This document shows, one piece after another, positions 1 to 7,865 of a stretch of 40,915 bases of DNA. The DNA is from Gemmatimonadota bacterium (GTDB lineage: Bacteria > Gemmatimonadota > Gemmatimonadetes > Palauibacterales > KS3-K002). The notes beneath the pieces are model-generated. The model searched no databases and had not been told where the DNA came from. It saw nothing but the letters and a program-made list of their open reading frames with translations. Numbering within the stretch: position 1 is the first letter of the stretch; each line of letters opens with the position of its first letter. A program made the position numbers and the translations under genes. The stretch covers positions 386,529 through 427,443 of the forward strand of contig CP070722.1 of assembly GCA_020350785.1 (NCBI GenBank). The letters run 5' to 3'.

Positions 1-1
1 C

Positions 2-1990
2 CTCGCCGCGCGCGGCCTGCTCGAGATCACGCATCAGTCACCCGCTCTCAAGCCGCCCCTCCGTCGTCGGCAGATGATCGCCCTCACCCGTGACCTGCAG
101 AGCCTGCGTGAGCGGGACCAGCTCTTCGCTCAGGCTCCCCGCCAGCGCCAACTCTACGAGTACCTCGAATCTGTCGACCGCCGAGCGGCGGTCTCCCATC
201 TCACCGAACAGCTGGGGATCAGTCGCTCCGTCGTCCGTGGCCTGATCGACAAGGGCGTCGCCGAGCTGCACGAGGAGGAGGTCAGCCCCGACCCCTTCGC
301 CCACATCGCGCCCCCCGAAGACATCCGACACGAACCCAGCGCCGCACAGGCCGCCGCGATTCGCTCACTGCTGGCCGCAGCCGGCCAACAGACACCCGGC
401 GTCTTCGTGCTCAAGGGTGTGACCGGATCCGGCAAGACGCTGGTCTATATCGAGCTGCTTCGCGAGCTGGTCGGCCGCCGCGACCGCGGCGCCATCCTTC
501 TCGTGCCCGAGATCTCCCTCACACCGCAGACCGTGAGCCGCTTCCGAGCCGCTTTCGCCGACGACGTGGCACTCCTGCACTCCGCCCTCAGCGAGGGCGA
601 GCGATTCGCCGCCTGGCAGGCATTACGGGCGGGCCGCAAGCGAATTGTCATCGGAGCACGCTCTGCTATCTTCGCTCCGGTACGGGACCTCGGCTGTATT
701 ATCATCGACGAGGAACACGAGAGCTCCTACAAGCAGAGCGATCCGGCCCCACGCTACCATGCGCGCGAGGTGGCCCTCATGCGGGCGCGACACACCGGCG
801 CGATGTGCCTTCTCGGTTCGGCGACGCCCTCTCTCGAGAGTTGGTCCCGCTTACGGGCCCAAGACTGGACGTTACTCGAGCTGCCTGAGCGGATCGGAGC
901 CCGCCCACTGCCCGCCGTGCAGCTGATCGACCTGCGCCGGAAGGCCAAGTCGGCGGGCTCGCCAGTGCCGGCTCGCGCCGCGGCCCCGGCCGTTCTCTCA
1001 GAGCCCCTGCGGCAGCAGCTCGTTCTGCGACTGGAGCGCGGTGAACAGGCGATTCTTTTTCTGAACCGTCGCGGTTACGCGAACTTCGCCCAGTGTCGCG
1101 ATTGTGGATCCGTGCTCAACTGTTGGCAGTGCAACGTCTCGCTGACCCGGCATCGGCGCCCTCCTCGGCTCGTCTGTCACTATTGCAACCACCAGCAGGC
1201 GGTGCCCGAGCTCTGTCCCGACTGCGGGTCCCCGAACCTCAGTCAGCTTGGAGTCGGCACCGAGCAGGTCGAGCGTGTTCTCGAGGAGACTTTCCCTCGC
1301 GCCCGCCTGGCGCGGATGGACGTCGACACGACGAGCGTGAAGTGGGCGCACCACGAGATCTTGGCGAGAGTGGAAAGGCGGGAGGTCGACATACTGCTGG
1401 GTACGCAGATGATCGCCAAGGGGCTCGACTTCCCCAACGTCACCCTGGTCGGAGTAATCAACGCCGACGTCGGGCTTAATCTTCCCGACTTCCGCGCCAG
1501 CGAGCGAACCTTCCAGCTCCTGACGCAGGTGGCTGGACGCGCCGGCCGCGGACCGGCGGGCGGTGAAGTGATCATTCAGACATCTCTTCCAGATCACTAT
1601 GCCGTGCGATTCGCTCTCGACCACGACTACGGCGGCTTCGCCGAACGCGAGTTGGACGAGCGGGCCGCGCCCGGCTATCCACCCCACACCCGCCTGGCCA
1701 ACATCGTATTCTCAGGCCGAGATCAGTTACGCGTTCAGGAGACGGCGGAGGGGGCGCTGGATTGGCTCGCCGGCCTCTTCCAGGCCAGGGGTGTGGATGA
1801 CATCGAAGTTCTGGGACCAGCCCCCTGCCCCATCGACCGAATACGCAACCGGTGGCGCTGGCACATCGTCCTGAAGAGCCGAGCCGGATCGACCCTCGGG
1901 CAGGTCCTTCGCTACTTCGCCAGCCGATTCCGGGCCCCGGCGCCCGGGCTCCGCGTGGAGATCGATCGCGATCCGGTCAGCCTCCTCTAG
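2..1990 (+). CDS. priA: Primosomal protein N' (PriA helicase), 5' partial
   Basis: PriA is the 3'-5' DNA helicase that reloads the replisome at stalled forks. The frame is open from base 2 with no stop, so the start lies outside the window; about 662 residues are visible, and the family is usually 700-830. Seen in order: a Walker A motif (GVTGSGKT, near 416-439), a DEEH box (near 706-717), a zinc-binding block with four CxxC pairs (about 1097-1220) and the late helicase motifs GTQMIAKGLDFP and QVAGRAGRG. The protein ends in DRDPVSLL, a typical PriA C-terminus. The ATG at 74 is internal and should not be taken as the start. The missing part would be the N-terminal 3'-DNA-end-binding domain. 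The identification is secure. Confidence 0.96.
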   Translation, partial: LAARGLLEITHQSPALKPPLRRRQMIALTRDLQSLRERDQLFAQAPRQRQLYEYLESVDRRAAVSHLTEQLGISRSVVRGLIDKGVAELHEEEVSPDPFAHIAPPEDIRHEPSAAQAAAIRSLLAAAGQQTPGVFVLKGVTGSGKTLVYIELLRELVGRRDRGAILLVPEISLTPQTVSRFRAAFADDVALLHSALSEGERFAAWQALRAGRKRIVIGARSAIFAPVRDLGCIIIDEEHESSYKQSDPAPRYHAREVALMRARHTGAMCLLGSATPSLESWSRLRAQDWTLLELPERIGARPLPAVQLIDLRRKAKSAGSPVPARAAAPAVLSEPLRQQLVLRLERGEQAILFLNRRGYANFAQCRDCGSVLNCWQCNVSLTRHRRPPRLVCHYCNHQQAVPELCPDCGSPNLSQLGVGTEQVERVLEETFPRARLARMDVDTTSVKWAHHEILARVERREVDILLGTQMIAKGLDFPNVTLVGVINADVGLNLPDFRASERTFQLLTQVAGRAGRGPAGGEVIIQTSLPDHYAVRFALDHDYGGFAERELDERAAPGYPPHTRLANIVFSGRDQLRVQETAEGALDWLAGLFQARGVDDIEVLGPAPCPIDRIRNRWRWHIVLKSRAGSTLGQVLRYFASRFRAPAPGLRVEIDRDPVSLL

Positions 1991-2106
1991 CCAGAGCCGG
2001 GACGGCACTCAAAGCGCCCGGCCGGTGTCTAAGAACGCGAGGGTCGGGACGTCCCGCCACCCGCCGTCGCCCATGATCCCCAGGGAACGGCAGGCAGGCG
2101 CAAACC

Positions 2107-2136
2107 TTGACATCGGCGCCCTGCCCGATACAGAAT
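2107..2136 (+). promoter_or_regulatory. Candidate sigma-70 promoter of the HNH gene
   Basis: There is a perfect -35 hexamer TTGACA at 2107-2112. A weaker -10 follows: CAGAAT at 2131-2136 (18-base spacer) or TACAGA at 2129-2134 (16-base spacer). It lies 40-70 bases before the ATG at 2176. The TTG inside this -35 element could be mistaken for a start codon of the downstream gene. Confidence 0.45.
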
Positions 2137-2175
2137 CACGCAACCTTCTCGCACGCTTCGAAGGTGACGCAAAGT

Positions 2176-2736
2176 ATGGGATGCCTGACGCTGAACGCGT
2201 CCTACGAGCCGCTCACGATCGTGCCGGCTCGTCGCGCACTGAGACTGATCATCGATCGAAAGGCCGAGGCCCTCGAGGTCGACGAGTCACGGCCATTCCG
2301 GTCCGAGAACCTCTTGGTGCCGGCGCCCGTCGTCATCCGCCTGGTCAGGTACGTGCACGTGCCGCGCCGCTTCCGGCGCCACGTCACCAATACCTTCCTC
2401 TTTGCGCGCGATCACTACAGCTGCCAGTACTGCGGCCGGCACCGCCGAGAACTGGGACACCGCGAGTTCCTGACACGCGATCACCTCATCCCGCTCTGCC
2501 GGGGCGGTGACAATACCTGGGCCAACGTGATCACCGCCTGCACGCGCTGCAATCACAAGAAGGGGAACCTCACCCCGGAAGAGGCCCGCATGAAGCCGCT
2601 GCGGCCGGCCGCCGAGCCCAATCACGTCGAGCTCGTCTGGGCCGTCCGTCGGGTAACGCCCGTCCAGGCGAAGTACATCGAGCTGTTCTACGGGCGCGAC
2701 GCCGTCGCGGCGCTCGGTAGCACACCCGCGCACTAG
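2176..2736 (+). CDS. HNH endonuclease family protein
   Basis: This is a 186-residue protein with a C-terminal HNH nuclease domain. Two CxxC pairs (C83/C86 and C122/C125) form the structural zinc site. The RDHLIPLCRGG segment (D102, H103) and the following asparagine and CNHKKGN give the HNH core. The N-terminal part begins GCLTLNASYEPL and has no motif I can name; it is typical of a common bacterial HNH subfamily of unknown target. I chose the ATG at 2176 because AAGGTG precedes it at good spacing and the family begins near this point. An in-frame TTG at 2107 is rejected because it falls in a promoter -35. The gene sits alone between priA and a radical SAM gene. The biological substrate is unknown. 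Confidence 0.85.
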   Translation: MGCLTLNASYEPLTIVPARRALRLIIDRKAEALEVDESRPFRSENLLVPAPVVIRLVRYVHVPRRFRRHVTNTFLFARDHYSCQYCGRHRRELGHREFLTRDHLIPLCRGGDNTWANVITACTRCNHKKGNLTPEEARMKPLRPAAEPNHVELVWAVRRVTPVQAKYIELFYGRDAVAALGSTPAH

Positions 2737-2916
2737 GCCGCCGGGCGTGCCGAGCACACCCGCCCAGAATCCCAGTCCACCGGGCGCTCCGCTGCAGGCC
2801 ATCGCCGGATCCCGGCGGCTGGGACCAGTGTAGAGAGGATCGAGTTCCGGAGAGGTGACTGACCGCAGGTTCACCGGTCGCCCGCAACCGCCGATCAAAA
2901 CGATATCGAGGCTTGA

Positions 2917-4017
2917 ATGGGGCTGAACGCGCAGCTGGTCGAGGAAACGACATATCCGGGCTACGTCTTTGCCCAATCCCCTCGCAACGTCTATTGGGAG
3001 ATGACCATCGCCTGCGACCTGGAGTGCAAACACTGCCGGGCGTCAGCGATACCGCACCGGGATGCACTCGAGCTGAACACCGAGGAAGGTCGGGCGCTGC
3101 TGCGGGATGTAAAGGAGATGGGCAGCATGATCATTCTGACGGGCGGCGACCCGATGAAGCGGCCGGACCTGTTCGAGCTCATCGGCTACGCCCGCCAGAT
3201 CGCACTCCCGCTCAGCATCACTCCAAGCACGACGCCGACGCTAACTCGGGAAGCCGTCGGCAAGTTCAAGGAACTGGGCGTCGCAGCGATGGGGACCAGT
3301 CTGGACGGGCCCGATGCCACCGTGCACGACACTTTTCGCGGCGTGCCCGGCACCTTCCAAAACTCGATGAACGCCCTGAGCTGGGCCCGCGAGTTCAATA
3401 TCCCGGTCCAGATCAACACCACGGTGACATCCGAGACGCTACCGCATTTGGCGGCGATGTACGACCTGCTCAGCCAAGACTTCGCGCCCCCGGTGCGCCG
3501 CTGGAGTCTCTTCCTGCTGGTGCCGGTTGGCCGAGGCGAAGGGCTGGGGATCCCTGCGGCGGAGGAAGTGGAGGAGCTCTGCAGCTGGGTGTATGAGACG
3601 GCAAAGGATGCCCCCTTTCACGTCGGAACAGTCGAGGCACCCCACTACCGCCGCTACTGGTTTCAGCGCAGGCTCGCGGATGGTGTCAGCGCCGAAGACC
3701 TGCGCAAACAGGCCATGCGGATGGGCTTCGGCATCCGGGACGGGAACGGCGTGATCTTCGTCTCCCACAAGGGCGAAGTCTATCCGGCCGGATTCCTGCC
3801 ACACCCCTTGCTCGGCAACGTGCGCGATCGGACCCTCTCATCCATCTACCGCACATCGCCTTATCTAGAAGAGCTGCGCAATATGGACCTACTCAAGGGA
3901 AAGTGCGGCCGCTGCGAATTCCGCTGGCTCTGCGGAGGCTCACGAGCCCGCGCCTACGGGATGACCGGCGACCCCATGGAGTCGGACCCCTTTTGCGCAT
4001 ACGAGCCAGCCGATTGA
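2917..4017 (+). CDS. Radical SAM/SPASM protein, TIGR04053-like (heme d1/NirJ-like class)
   Basis: This 366-residue enzyme has the radical SAM CxxxCxxC motif at C33, C37 and C40, which binds a 4Fe-4S cluster for cleaving S-adenosylmethionine. The GGDP motif follows. A C-terminal SPASM-type region has further cysteines (C330, C333, C339, C360) for auxiliary iron-sulfur clusters. The layout matches the TIGR04053 group related to the heme-modifying enzymes NirJ and AhbD, and to peptide-modifying SPASM enzymes. No heme d1 or peptide-precursor gene is visible nearby, so the substrate cannot be given. The ATG at 2917 has GAGG a few bases upstream. The class is clear; the reaction is not. Confidence 0.85.
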   Translation: MGLNAQLVEETTYPGYVFAQSPRNVYWEMTIACDLECKHCRASAIPHRDALELNTEEGRALLRDVKEMGSMIILTGGDPMKRPDLFELIGYARQIALPLSITPSTTPTLTREAVGKFKELGVAAMGTSLDGPDATVHDTFRGVPGTFQNSMNALSWAREFNIPVQINTTVTSETLPHLAAMYDLLSQDFAPPVRRWSLFLLVPVGRGEGLGIPAAEEVEELCSWVYETAKDAPFHVGTVEAPHYRRYWFQRRLADGVSAEDLRKQAMRMGFGIRDGNGVIFVSHKGEVYPAGFLPHPLLGNVRDRTLSSIYRTSPYLEELRNMDLLKGKCGRCEFRWLCGGSRARAYGMTGDPMESDPFCAYEPAD

Positions 4018-4154
4018 CAGATCCGGCAGCACTTCCGGCGAGTTAGCGGGACGGCGAACCGGGGCAGCCACCACGTGCCGCTAGCGCCGGTGGCGCGCTA
4101 TATTTGAGTGTCCGATGGTGACGCCAGGCTCAGATAAGGAACGAGCGTTGCAGT

Positions 4155-4607
4155 ATGGGAATTGGGAACATTGGCTGGACGGAATTCGTCGTCATTCTGG
4201 CCATCGCGCTCATCTTCTTCGGCCCGCGCCGACTACCCGGAATCGCGCAGACGCTCGGCAAGAGCCTGCGTGAGTTCCAGAAAGCGCTGAACGAGGTCAA
4301 ATCGGACATCGCCCAAGCCGGCCGCGACTCCGACGCGCGGCCGCCGCTCCGATCCATGCTTCCCAAGCCGAGCGACCTTCTCGATCCGTCCAAGCCGACG
4401 CCCGGCGCCTCACCACCCCAGAAGACGGGCGAAGGCGTGGAAACCGCGACGCCGGCGCAGACTCGGGCGGCCACAGAGCTATCCGACGCGCCGTCCGCGA
4501 ACGCCGCACCACTCGAGCCGAGCGACCGCTCGGCTACGCCGGCACCACCCGAGGATGACGATGGAGACGATCAAAGTTCAAACGGCTCGGAGAGAGGAGC
4601 TCGTTGA
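4155..4607 (+). CDS. tatA: Sec-independent protein translocase subunit TatA/TatB
   Basis: This is a 150-residue protein with one N-terminal membrane segment (about residues 9-21), the FGPRRLP hinge and an amphipathic helix (GKSLREFQKALNEVKSDI). These are the hallmarks of TatA/TatB, the pore or adaptor subunits that export folded proteins. The remaining half is a long, low-complexity tail rich in Pro, Ala, Ser and Asp, probably disordered in the cytoplasm. No tatC is visible here. TatA and TatB cannot be separated with certainty from sequence alone. The last 47 bases overlap the next gene in another frame, so part of the tail sequence is constrained by yjbQ. The ATG at 4155 starts right at the membrane segment. 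Confidence 0.88.
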   Translation: MGIGNIGWTEFVVILAIALIFFGPRRLPGIAQTLGKSLREFQKALNEVKSDIAQAGRDSDARPPLRSMLPKPSDLLDPSKPTPGASPPQKTGEGVETATPAQTRAATELSDAPSANAAPLEPSDRSATPAPPEDDDGDDQSSNGSERGAR

Positions 4608-4962
4608 CATCACCGCTCTAATCCAGGAGGTCATTCTCAGGAGCGGTGTCCAAGAAGGCGTCGCCCACCTCTGGTCGTTTCACACGACCTGCGGAATCAC
4701 GGTCAACGAGGGCGCCGACCCGGATGTGGCCCGGGACATCGCTTGGAAGCTCGGTGACCTGATTCCGCGGGAAGAGACGGCCTACCGCCACGCCGAGGGG
4801 AACTCCGATTCACACGTCAAAACAAGCTTGGTCAACCCCGGCGCCACCCTGTTGATCAACTCTGGGGAGTTGGCCCTCGGTACCTGGCAGTCGGTCTTCC
4901 TCGCCGAATTCGACGGACCGCGCGTCAGGAAGGTCGGCGTCCAGATCGCGAAAGCCGGCTAG
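4561..4962 (+). CDS. YjbQ family protein (UPF0047, secondary thiamine-phosphate synthase type)
   Basis: This 133-residue protein carries the family signature throughout: HTTCGITVNEGADPDV, HAEGNSDSHVKTSL and NSGELALGTWQSVFLAEFDGP. E. coli YjbQ has weak thiamine-phosphate synthase activity and the physiological role is unsettled. Two in-frame ATGs exist, at 4555 and 4561. I prefer 4561 because GAGG at 4551-4554 gives it a 6-base spacing, while 4555 directly abuts it. The gene overlaps the end of tatA by 47 bases and is probably translationally coupled to it. Its stop TAG (4960-4962) shares the palindrome CTAG with the stop of the convergent minus-strand gene. Confidence 0.9.
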   Translation: METIKVQTARREELVDITALIQEVILRSGVQEGVAHLWSFHTTCGITVNEGADPDVARDIAWKLGDLIPREETAYRHAEGNSDSHVKTSLVNPGATLLINSGELALGTWQSVFLAEFDGPRVRKVGVQIAKAG

Positions 4963-5597
4963 CGGCTGGGAAGCTTCCCGTTTTCCAGGTCCCTAGCGAT
5001 ACTCAAAAGCTCTGCGTACCCCTCCGCGCCCAGGGCCTCCGTGAGCTCGTATGCATAGGCATCAATCGCTCGGGTCGGGCCGTCGGCCGCCAACGTACAA
5101 CACGGACGTACCCCATCGCACATGTCGTCGAATTCCAATCGCCCGTATCCCGTCGTCACCGGAAAGAGCCGACAATAGAACGGCTTGAGCCGCTCGCCTC
5201 CCGGCAGTTCCAAGCTCGGCTCGAGAAGTTGCAGCACGCAGAGGCCTTCGCGATTCAAAAAGCTGCACTTTCCGTCGTAAGTGGCTGTACCGATGCAGAC
5301 CCCACCCTCAAAATCCTCGTCCTCGTGTGTCTCGTCCTCGAACCAGAGGCCCGTGTCCGTCGGTTGCGTGTCATCCATCACCTCCACGACCGCAGCCGCG
5401 TACTCCAGTATGCGATCTCGATCCGGAAGCGATATGTAGACGCCATGGCGGCAGCAATGGCCGCGGCACTCCTCCGCCACGTTCAGCGGCCCGCCACCCT
5501 CGATTCGTCCCGTGGCCAGCACGCGCTCCACCTTCCAAGCGCCCACCTGGATCGTATCATCTGCCCTCTTTTGCACTCTCGCCATCCGCTTCTCCAT
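4959..5597 (-). CDS. Cysteine-rich DUF3109/YkgJ-like protein
   Basis: This 212-residue soluble protein has ten conserved-looking cysteines: C44, C48, C49, C101, C111, C120, C142, C160, C166 and C167. The CxxxCC at 44-49 and the YCRLFP motif are typical of DUF3109/YkgJ-like proteins, which are thought to bind zinc or iron-sulfur. An acidic insert (around residues 86-98) separates the halves. The reading frame opens earlier with a TTG at 5660, but the ATG at 5597, or the one at 5585 which has GGAG six bases before it, is a more likely start. The function is unknown. It converges on yjbQ with overlapping stops. Confidence 0.72.
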   Translation of the reverse strand: MEKRMARVQKRADDTIQVGAWKVERVLATGRIEGGGPLNVAEECRGHCCRHGVYISLPDRDRILEYAAAVVEVMDDTQPTDTGLWFEDETHEDEDFEGGVCIGTATYDGKCSFLNREGLCVLQLLEPSLELPGGERLKPFYCRLFPVTTGYGRLEFDDMCDGVRPCCTLAADGPTRAIDAYAYELTEALGAEGYAELLSIARDLENGKLPSR

Positions 5598-5829
5598 TGC
5601 CTCCGCCGCCACCTCCCTTCCCCCAAGCGGTCCGGGCGGCGATCGAAGCTCCAGGGTCAACCGGGCTATGCCTTAGCGCCGAAATGATATCCGCTGTCCC
5701 CCGCTCGCAAAAGAGGCGCTAGGATATTCCCTCAGCCGTCCCTGGGCTTAGATTGACGCGGCACGGCGCCCCCGGCCGAGAGCGTCAGAAAAGAAGGACC
5801 CGGGGCAAGACCATTCCGCAGGAGAGAAA

Positions 5830-6600
5830 ATGCTTCTACACCGCAGATTCCGGCTCGCCCTGCTGACCGCCTGCATCGCCGCCCCCGGCTGCCGACCCGA
5901 GCCTTCTGGCCCCGCCGAACAGCTAGTGGACGCGTGGATCGCTGCGGCCGGCGGACCCCATGCCTGGAGGCAGGTCGCCGACCTCCGCTACACGGTCACC
6001 ACCGTCTGGTTCGACTCCACCGGTACGGAGACCCGCCGACGCCCGCGCTACGTCTGGGGCAAGAAGGATCCCCAGCGCGCCAGAATCGAACGGGATGAGC
6101 CCGAGGGCCACTACGTTCAGGCACACGACGGCCGGGGCACGATCTGGGCCACGCTCGACGGTCAGACCCTAGCCGACAAGACAAAGGCCGCGCGCGAAGT
6201 GCTCTACGTGAGCGGCGACGTGATGTACTGGATTGGGCTACCCTACAAGCTCCGCGATCCGGGTGTGAACCTCGGCTCCATTGCAGCTGACTCCACAGGC
6301 CTTGCCGGAGTCCGGGTCACATTCGGCGAAGGGATCGGACAGCATTCAGGGGACCGCTACTTCTACTACTTCGATGAAGGATCGCCCTTCCCTGTGGAGG
6401 TCCACTACATCGAGGAGGGCAGCAGTAACGTAAACCGCACGAAGTGGAGCGATTTCCAACGGGCCGGACCCATCACCTATGTGGGTACCCGCACCTACTA
6501 CGACCAGAGCGGCGTGACCCGGAAACAGCTGATCATCTCGGACGTCATCATCAACCCCGGCCTTCCAGACTCGCTGTTCCTACCGCCAAAGATCGACTAG
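5830..6600 (+). CDS. Predicted lipoprotein, DUF6503/LolA-like fold suspected
   Basis: This is a 256-residue exported protein. It starts with a basic end and a hydrophobic stretch (LALLTACIAA) followed by PGC, an imperfect lipobox with Cys21 as the likely lipidated residue. The mature part starts with AEQLVDAWIAAAGGPHAW, like the opening of DUF6503 and related outer-membrane lipoprotein-sorting folds. It continues with beta-rich sequence full of aromatic and charged residues (YFYYFDEG, YVGTRTYYDQSG) and ends in LPDSLFLPPKID. No catalytic motif is visible. The fold assignment is an inference from the overall pattern. GGAGAG lies just before the ATG at 5830. Confidence 0.7.
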   Translation: MLLHRRFRLALLTACIAAPGCRPEPSGPAEQLVDAWIAAAGGPHAWRQVADLRYTVTTVWFDSTGTETRRRPRYVWGKKDPQRARIERDEPEGHYVQAHDGRGTIWATLDGQTLADKTKAAREVLYVSGDVMYWIGLPYKLRDPGVNLGSIAADSTGLAGVRVTFGEGIGQHSGDRYFYYFDEGSPFPVEVHYIEEGSSNVNRTKWSDFQRAGPITYVGTRTYYDQSGVTRKQLIISDVIINPGLPDSLFLPPKID

Positions 6601-6705
6601 GAGGGGCGAGAGAAGAGCCCATCTCGGGCAATCACCGAGTTGCCGCCAAACGATTCCGTAGAAGAGACTCCGCGCGACGAGCGAGGTTCGCGCAGACGAA
6701 GACGC

Positions 6706-7068
6706 TCAGGACGTGGCGTGCGATTCCACGCTGGCTTTCCAGAGACCCAGCAGGAAAGGATCGTACTGCTCCGGATTGCGCCGATAGTCCTCAACCCAGG
6801 TTGCGAGGTCGGGCAACGACATGTCCGACATGAGCTGATCGACCAGCAGGATGGCCAGGTCTTTCACATTCAAAGCCCCGTGCTCGGCACCCCTTTTCGT
6901 CTCCAGCGCAGATGCGAGCTCATAGACCCGCTCCTCATCAATCTCCATGAACAGGTCACAGACACGAGCGGAGCAGTAATCGATGTATTTCGCCCGCAAG
7001 ACTTCGTCGGGCTCCGCTACGCCCTTGCGGCTCTTGCCGAGTTCACCCTTTCCCGATCGCCTGGCCAT
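6706..7068 (-). CDS. Conserved-looking hypothetical protein, small, acidic C-terminal half
   Basis: I do not recognise this 120-residue protein. It has a basic N-terminus (residues 1-16) followed by a mostly helical region, DEVLRAKYIDYCSARVCDLF then ERVYELASALE. No membrane segment or signal is present. The ATG at 7068 is supported by a strong ribosome-binding site (GGGAGGGG) about 4 bases upstream; the longer frame to 7158 is unlikely. It lies on the minus strand, as does the next small gene, and the two may form a unit. The good ribosome site and codon use argue that it is real. Confidence 0.65.
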   Translation of the reverse strand: MARRSGKGELGKSRKGVAEPDEVLRAKYIDYCSARVCDLFMEIDEERVYELASALETKRGAEHGALNVKDLAILLVDQLMSDMSLPDLATWVEDYRRNPEQYDPFLLGLWKASVESHATS

Positions 7069-7225
7069 ACACCCCTCCCTCGGATTGCGGCCACCTGCCA
7101 ATGAATAGGCGGATGGCCACCCGCGGTCCATGCTACAAGCCGGACAGCACCGGGTCAAGGATCGCTGGCTTGTGACGGGATCAAGCCTCAGCGAAGGGGC
7201 CCTCGCGGGGGAGAGGGCCGGCCGT

Positions 7226-7450
7226 CTACGTCAGCTCCAGAGACGACTTTATCGACGACTCCAGAGACGCCGGAGACGGCCGGTGCAGAGCCGCGAAGCT
7301 CTGCAGACGAGCGAAGACGGCTCGCCGGACTAGCCCGTAGACCAGAACCCTCTCGACGAATTCGGGATCCGATTCATGAACACGCTCTACCTCGTCAGCA
7401 AGTTCGACAGGGAGGTTCACAACGAGGTTGACTGAACGCGACTCGGGCAT
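7226..7450 (-). CDS. Small protein, possible ribbon-helix-helix-like domain
   Basis: This is a 74-residue protein. The N-terminus SVNLVVNLPVELADEVERV has the beta-strand-then-helix pattern of ribbon-helix-helix DNA-binding proteins, and the following helices (FVERVLVYGLVRRAVFARL) could be a dimerisation part. This is pattern matching only. The C-terminus has two related Ser/Leu-rich units because the DNA repeats CTCCAGAGACG. I prefer the ATG at 7450, which has GGAAGG upstream; an in-frame GTG at 7477 is possible. No toxin partner is evident, although the protein encoded at 6706-7068 lies just downstream on the same strand. Confidence 0.5.
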   Translation of the reverse strand: MPESRSVNLVVNLPVELADEVERVHESDPEFVERVLVYGLVRRAVFARLQSFAALHRPSPASLESSIKSSLELT

Positions 7451-7595
7451 TCGTACTAGTCCTTCCGTCTTGGGCACACTAAGGCCACGCCGAAAACGGC
7501 TGCGAGAATTACAAATTTATCGGAATGGGCTGCCCCGAGGGAATTATCCAGGAACAGATCTCTCGAGCAGCTGATCACCCTTCGAAGCGAGGCTC

Positions 7596-7624
7596 ATTAT
7601 ACACGCGCCGCAAGGCAGACGCAA
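7596..7624 (-). promoter_or_regulatory. Candidate sigma-70 promoter reading toward the small genes
   Basis: On the minus strand there is TTGCGT (7624-7619), a 17-base spacer and a perfect TATAAT (7601-7596). Transcription would begin near 7589 and give a leader of about 140 bases before the ATG at 7450. Confidence 0.5.
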
Positions 7625-7836
7625 GACCGGCACCCATCGAACTGGCGTTCGAATCCGAGAGTGGAACTCGTTAACAGATATAGGGTTAGAAAGATGGGCG
7701 GCCAGGGCGCTCCGCGCGAATATTGCACAAACTTATGCAGTCTGAAAAACTTGCTTTACATCGCGCAACTTCAATTTTCACGTAACATCCGTGATACAGT
7801 TAAGCCCAGCTAACGCGCCAGGTACGGTCCAATTCG

Positions 7837-7857
7837 AAAAAAATTCGCCATCGCGAA
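7837..7857 (-). terminator. Intrinsic terminator of the ku-ligD operon
   Basis: On the minus strand, just after the ligD stop, TTCGC-GATG-GCGAA forms a 5-bp stem with a 4-base loop, directly followed by seven T residues. This is the standard rho-independent layout and is the clearest terminator in the window. Confidence 0.8.
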
Positions 7858-7865
7858 AAACACGA

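Larger units (their letters stand above)
7451..7865. other. AT-rich non-coding segment between ligD and the small-gene pair
   Basis: About 415 bases without a credible gene and visibly richer in A/T than the rest of the window, especially at 7500-7550 and 7710-7860. It contains the ligD terminator (7837-7857) and a promoter-like pair on the minus strand (7596-7624). I see no tRNA, repeat array or longer open frame. A GTTCGAATCC run near 7650 resembles a tRNA T-loop but its flanks do not pair. Confidence 0.6.

Noticed and set aside
998..1687. Open frame of 229 codons antisense to priA
   Set aside because: It is fully covered by the helicase and zinc motifs of priA and has no motif of its own.
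2107..2175. Upstream TTG start for the HNH gene
   Set aside because: The TTG is part of a TTGACA promoter element and the added residues have no family-like character.
7640..7665. tRNA-like T-loop (GTTCGAATCC)
   Set aside because: The flanking bases do not form the T-stem and no anticodon or acceptor stem can be found.
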